Part shown: one piece after another, positions 62,062-64,000 of the stretch
How the letters are laid out: every line of letters starts with the position of its first letter
Position numbering within the stretch: position 1 is the first letter of the stretch
Assembly: GCF_000979455.1 (NCBI RefSeq)
Contig: NZ_JJOY01000030.1
Span: 186,001-250,000 of the forward strand
Length of the DNA: 64,000 nucleotides
Direction of reading: 5' to 3'
Source of the DNA: Methanosarcina sp. 2.H.T.1A.6
GTDB lineage: Archaea; Halobacteriota; Methanosarcinia; Methanosarcinales; Methanosarcinaceae
Program-made: the position numbers and the translations under genes
Notes under the pieces: model-generated
The model's input: the letters and a program-made list of their open reading frames with translations, nothing else
Told to the model about the DNA's origin: nothing
Databases searched by the model: none

Positions 62062-63149
62062 AGCCTTGCCCCGCTCATTTTTACGGCCGTATCGTAACCA
62101 AGCAGTCCTCCTATGAGCCCCCCCGCACACGCGAATGCGAGCTGAAGCCCTATATACCAGGGTGCATAGGAGATTTTCCACTCAACAGGTGCATAGAGCA
62201 TGTAAAAAACAAGAGTTGAGACCACACCTCTTGATACGCCGTAGATTACAGCAGTCAGGCGCCTATCGGCATAATCCATCCTGAACAGGAAGACCTGGAG
62301 GTCAACAACAACCCCTTCGGCAAGGTAAAAACCCAGCCACATTATATGGGAACCCCAGACAACCATGCTGATGAGCAGGACACAGGTAAAGAGCAGGGTT
62401 GCAGTCCCGGGCTTTCGGACCAGCTGCAGGGCCACAACCATAAGGACGACGGTGGGAATTGCAATGACCAGCCCGTCAAACCAGCCCAGGTTGATGAGCT
62501 TGCTCAGGTACCGGAATACCACGGCAATAACGGCAGCGAGGAGTGCTATAGTTATCAGGTCAACGGTTGAAAAGAGGTCAAGAGCCCCGGAATGTTTTAT
62601 TGCAGCTAAAATGCCGACAAAAAGCAGGAGGCTTGCCAGGATCGTAAAATAAGTCATCCAGGAGGGCGGGGGGATGATGCTGACCTTATGTTCACTTTTC
62701 TGCACCCCTTCGGAGTAGACGGCTTGAAGCGTGAAAGCGACCTGTTTTTTGAACTCGATAGAGGCAGGAGGTTTTACGTCCAGAAGGAGGCTTGCACTTT
62801 GTCCGGGAGCCAGGTCTCCGATTTCAGCCGTAATTTTCTGTCCTTCTTTTGTTATGAGATACGGCTGGGTAGAGAGGTCGGTTTCCAGGCCTTCCGGAAC
62901 TTTGATGAATACGGTTATGTTGTATAGGGGCTCAGTTCCCGGATTCTCAATGTTTACCCGGGCCCTCTCCCAGGAATGTCCCGCTACAAGGACATCAGGA
63001 GCCAGGTTATTGTCAAGGGGAATCTCCAGGCTGCACCCGAGGGAGGAAGCAGATGAGCCTGAAACTGCCTCTGATGCAGAAACTCCGGGAGCCCAGGAAA
63101 CTGCCAGGACAAGCACAAGAATTAATATGAAAATCCGTCCGTATTTCAT
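62058..63149 (-). CDS. Membrane protein with extracytoplasmic NEW3/CARDB-like domain; candidate ECF substrate-binding component
   Basis: 363 residues. The signal peptide (GRIFILILVLVLAVSW) precedes an external beta domain (about residues 45-160: RARVNIENPGTEPLYNITVFIKVPEG, LAPGQSASLLLDVKPP). Six to seven membrane segments follow (about 165-355). The C-terminal part (GFYLAEGVVVDLQVFLFRMDYADRRLTAVIYG...GGLIGGLLGYDTAVK) has the size and Gly-rich helix pattern of ECF S components. It overlaps the fused ATPase gene tail to tail by four bases and is followed upstream on the same strand by a DUF3344 gene. S-component function is inference from context; I do not recognise a vitamin- or metal-specific family. 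Confidence 0.72.
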   Translation of the reverse strand: MKYGRIFILILVLVLAVSWAPGVSASEAVSGSSASSLGCSLEIPLDNNLAPDVLVAGHSWERARVNIENPGTEPLYNITVFIKVPEGLETDLSTQPYLITKEGQKITAEIGDLAPGQSASLLLDVKPPASIEFKKQVAFTLQAVYSEGVQKSEHKVSIIPPPSWMTYFTILASLLLFVGILAAIKHSGALDLFSTVDLITIALLAAVIAVVFRYLSKLINLGWFDGLVIAIPTVVLMVVALQLVRKPGTATLLFTCVLLISMVVWGSHIMWLGFYLAEGVVVDLQVFLFRMDYADRRLTAVIYGVSRGVVSTLVFYMLYAPVEWKISYAPWYIGLQLAFACAGGLIGGLLGYDTAVKMSGARL

Positions 63150-63238
63150 GTTTTACCTCTTAATCATCCCTCTTTTTCATCACTCTCTTTTTCATCGCTC
63201 GCTTTTGAATTCAGGTCAGGAGGTTATTTCCTCAAACC

Positions 63239-64000
63239 TCATTTCCTCCTGAACCTCAGAACAACCGCCAGGCAGGCCAGAAGAGAGACAATGATTACTG
63301 GAAGAGGGACCTGTCCCCCTTTTGCGGTTTTTTGCTCATGGAGCTTGAGAAACTCGCTATCCGATTCCGAGTCGGAAACAAGGACTGCAACACAGGGATG
63401 GAGATAGCCTTCATCGCCCCGCTCGAAGCAGAGGGTGCTTTCCATACCTTTCGGGGAAACCAAAACCGAATACAGGTCAAAGTACTTGCCCTGGGCGGAA
63501 CTCCCCACATCGCTTCCGATGTTTACGGAATCGAAGTAAAGTTCATCCCTTTCTCCTTCGGTGCCTGCCACAAGCATGGCATAGAGGCTTGCATTTTTTC
63601 CGGGGGATGTGCCTTTAAAGGTGCTTGTCACACTGTCTTTTTTATTCGTATAGGTAAGGGCGTAGTTGCCTTCGTTTATCCAGAACCTGACCGGAGGCAG
63701 AGAGCTGTTTTCGGAAACGGATGCAAGGGTGATGCCGTAGGGTCCCCCTCCTGGGTTTTCAGATAGGACCGAGACTTCATTTAACCCGGCACGAAGGGAA
63801 GTATTGGCATCAAGGCAGTAGAGGGCTATCCCCCAGGCCGAAACGTAATCAGGCTCCTGCCTTATAGCAATTTCATTTCCATTGACCGTTACGCGGATAC
63901 TGTCCCCGCTGTCGTAGTTCCAGACAGGCACATAAAGCCTGGCATACCTTACCTCTCCGGAAGGCAGTTCGAAATACTGGAGGTAAGGGTTTTCCCCCGT
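63239..64000 (-). CDS. DUF3344 surface protein with C-terminal membrane anchor (5' end beyond window)
   Basis: The reading frame is open to the window edge, so the start and signal peptide are missing; the first in-window residues are TGENPYLQYFELPSGE. The remaining 253 residues are a DUF3344 domain (GEVRYARLYVPVWNYD, VRFWINEGNYAL, DELYFDSVNIG) with a C-terminal anchor (VPLPVIIVSLLACLAVVLRFRRK). It lies about 90 bp upstream of the candidate S component on the same strand and is probably in its operon, the most direct physical link between DUF3344 proteins and the ECF genes. Confidence 0.85.
   Translation of the reverse strand, partial: TGENPYLQYFELPSGEVRYARLYVPVWNYDSGDSIRVTVNGNEIAIRQEPDYVSAWGIALYCLDANTSLRAGLNEVSVLSENPGGGPYGITLASVSENSSLPPVRFWINEGNYALTYTNKKDSVTSTFKGTSPGKNASLYAMLVAGTEGERDELYFDSVNIGSDVGSSAQGKYFDLYSVLVSPKGMESTLCFERGDEGYLHPCVAVLVSDSESDSEFLKLHEQKTAKGGQVPLPVIIVSLLACLAVVLRFRRK

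Overview
The window is archaeal and looks like a Methanosarcina chromosome. Supporting evidence seen in the sequence: archaeal TATA boxes, Shine-Dalgarno sites of the GGAGGTGA type, archaeal-only families (DphB, Dph6, GHMP-type shikimate kinase, UPF0212, DUF357, DUF2073, fused HTH-CBS regulators), AT-rich spacers several hundred bases long, many secreted proteins with tandem DUF3344/PKD/CARDB domains, and PEF-CTERM or PGF-like C-termini. The species cannot be fixed from the sequence alone.

Layout. 0.1-7.6 kb: FKBP-type prolyl isomerase, tRNA-Ser(UGA), a membrane acyltransferase, a cupredoxin lipoprotein, a solitary HsdR-N-like nuclease, a small lipoprotein and a RimK-type ATP-grasp ligase. 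8-13.6 kb: two TPR proteins around a HAD phosphatase, a degenerate response regulator and a small winged-helix regulator. 13.7-31.5 kb: mostly housekeeping genes, namely a thioredoxin/thioredoxin reductase pair, dphB and dph6, a PfkB kinase, an aroK-aroQ-purE operon, an AbrB-PhoU regulator whose start is frameshifted, a GTPase-DUF2073 pair, 6-phospho-3-hexuloisomerase, an aminotransferase, a CcdA-like protein, NOG1, an HTH-CBS regulator behind seven perfect 17-bp repeats, and hisE. 31.5-34 kb: LeuC/HacA-type aconitase subunit and a YkgJ-type cysteine cluster protein.

35-64 kb is a surface-protein island. Seven proteins carry about ten DUF3344 domains. One has 2384 residues with nine PKD repeats; one fuses an internal membrane hairpin and lipobox between two CARDB modules; the last runs off the window end. 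Between them lie a PEF-CTERM protein, a NikR-like regulator with one nickel ligand changed, an HTH-ACT regulator, an orphan MacB/LolD-type ATPase apparently in an operon with two DUF3344 proteins, and an ECF-type transporter (EcfT, a fused double ATPase, and a membrane protein with an extracytoplasmic domain that could be a substrate-binding component). My inference is that the surface proteins and the ECF system form one functional module for capture and uptake of an unknown ligand.

Non-coding structure is rich. There is a 252-bp MITE in two nearly identical copies with terminal inverted repeats and different 6-bp target duplications. A 216-bp inverted-repeat element, a roughly 245-bp dispersed repeat family, duplicated roughly 300-nt leaders in front of the two largest surface genes, and several short tandem arrays in gene spacers are also present. 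The two largest surface genes share a perfect AGGAGG site followed at 7 nt by ACG, where an ATG is expected.
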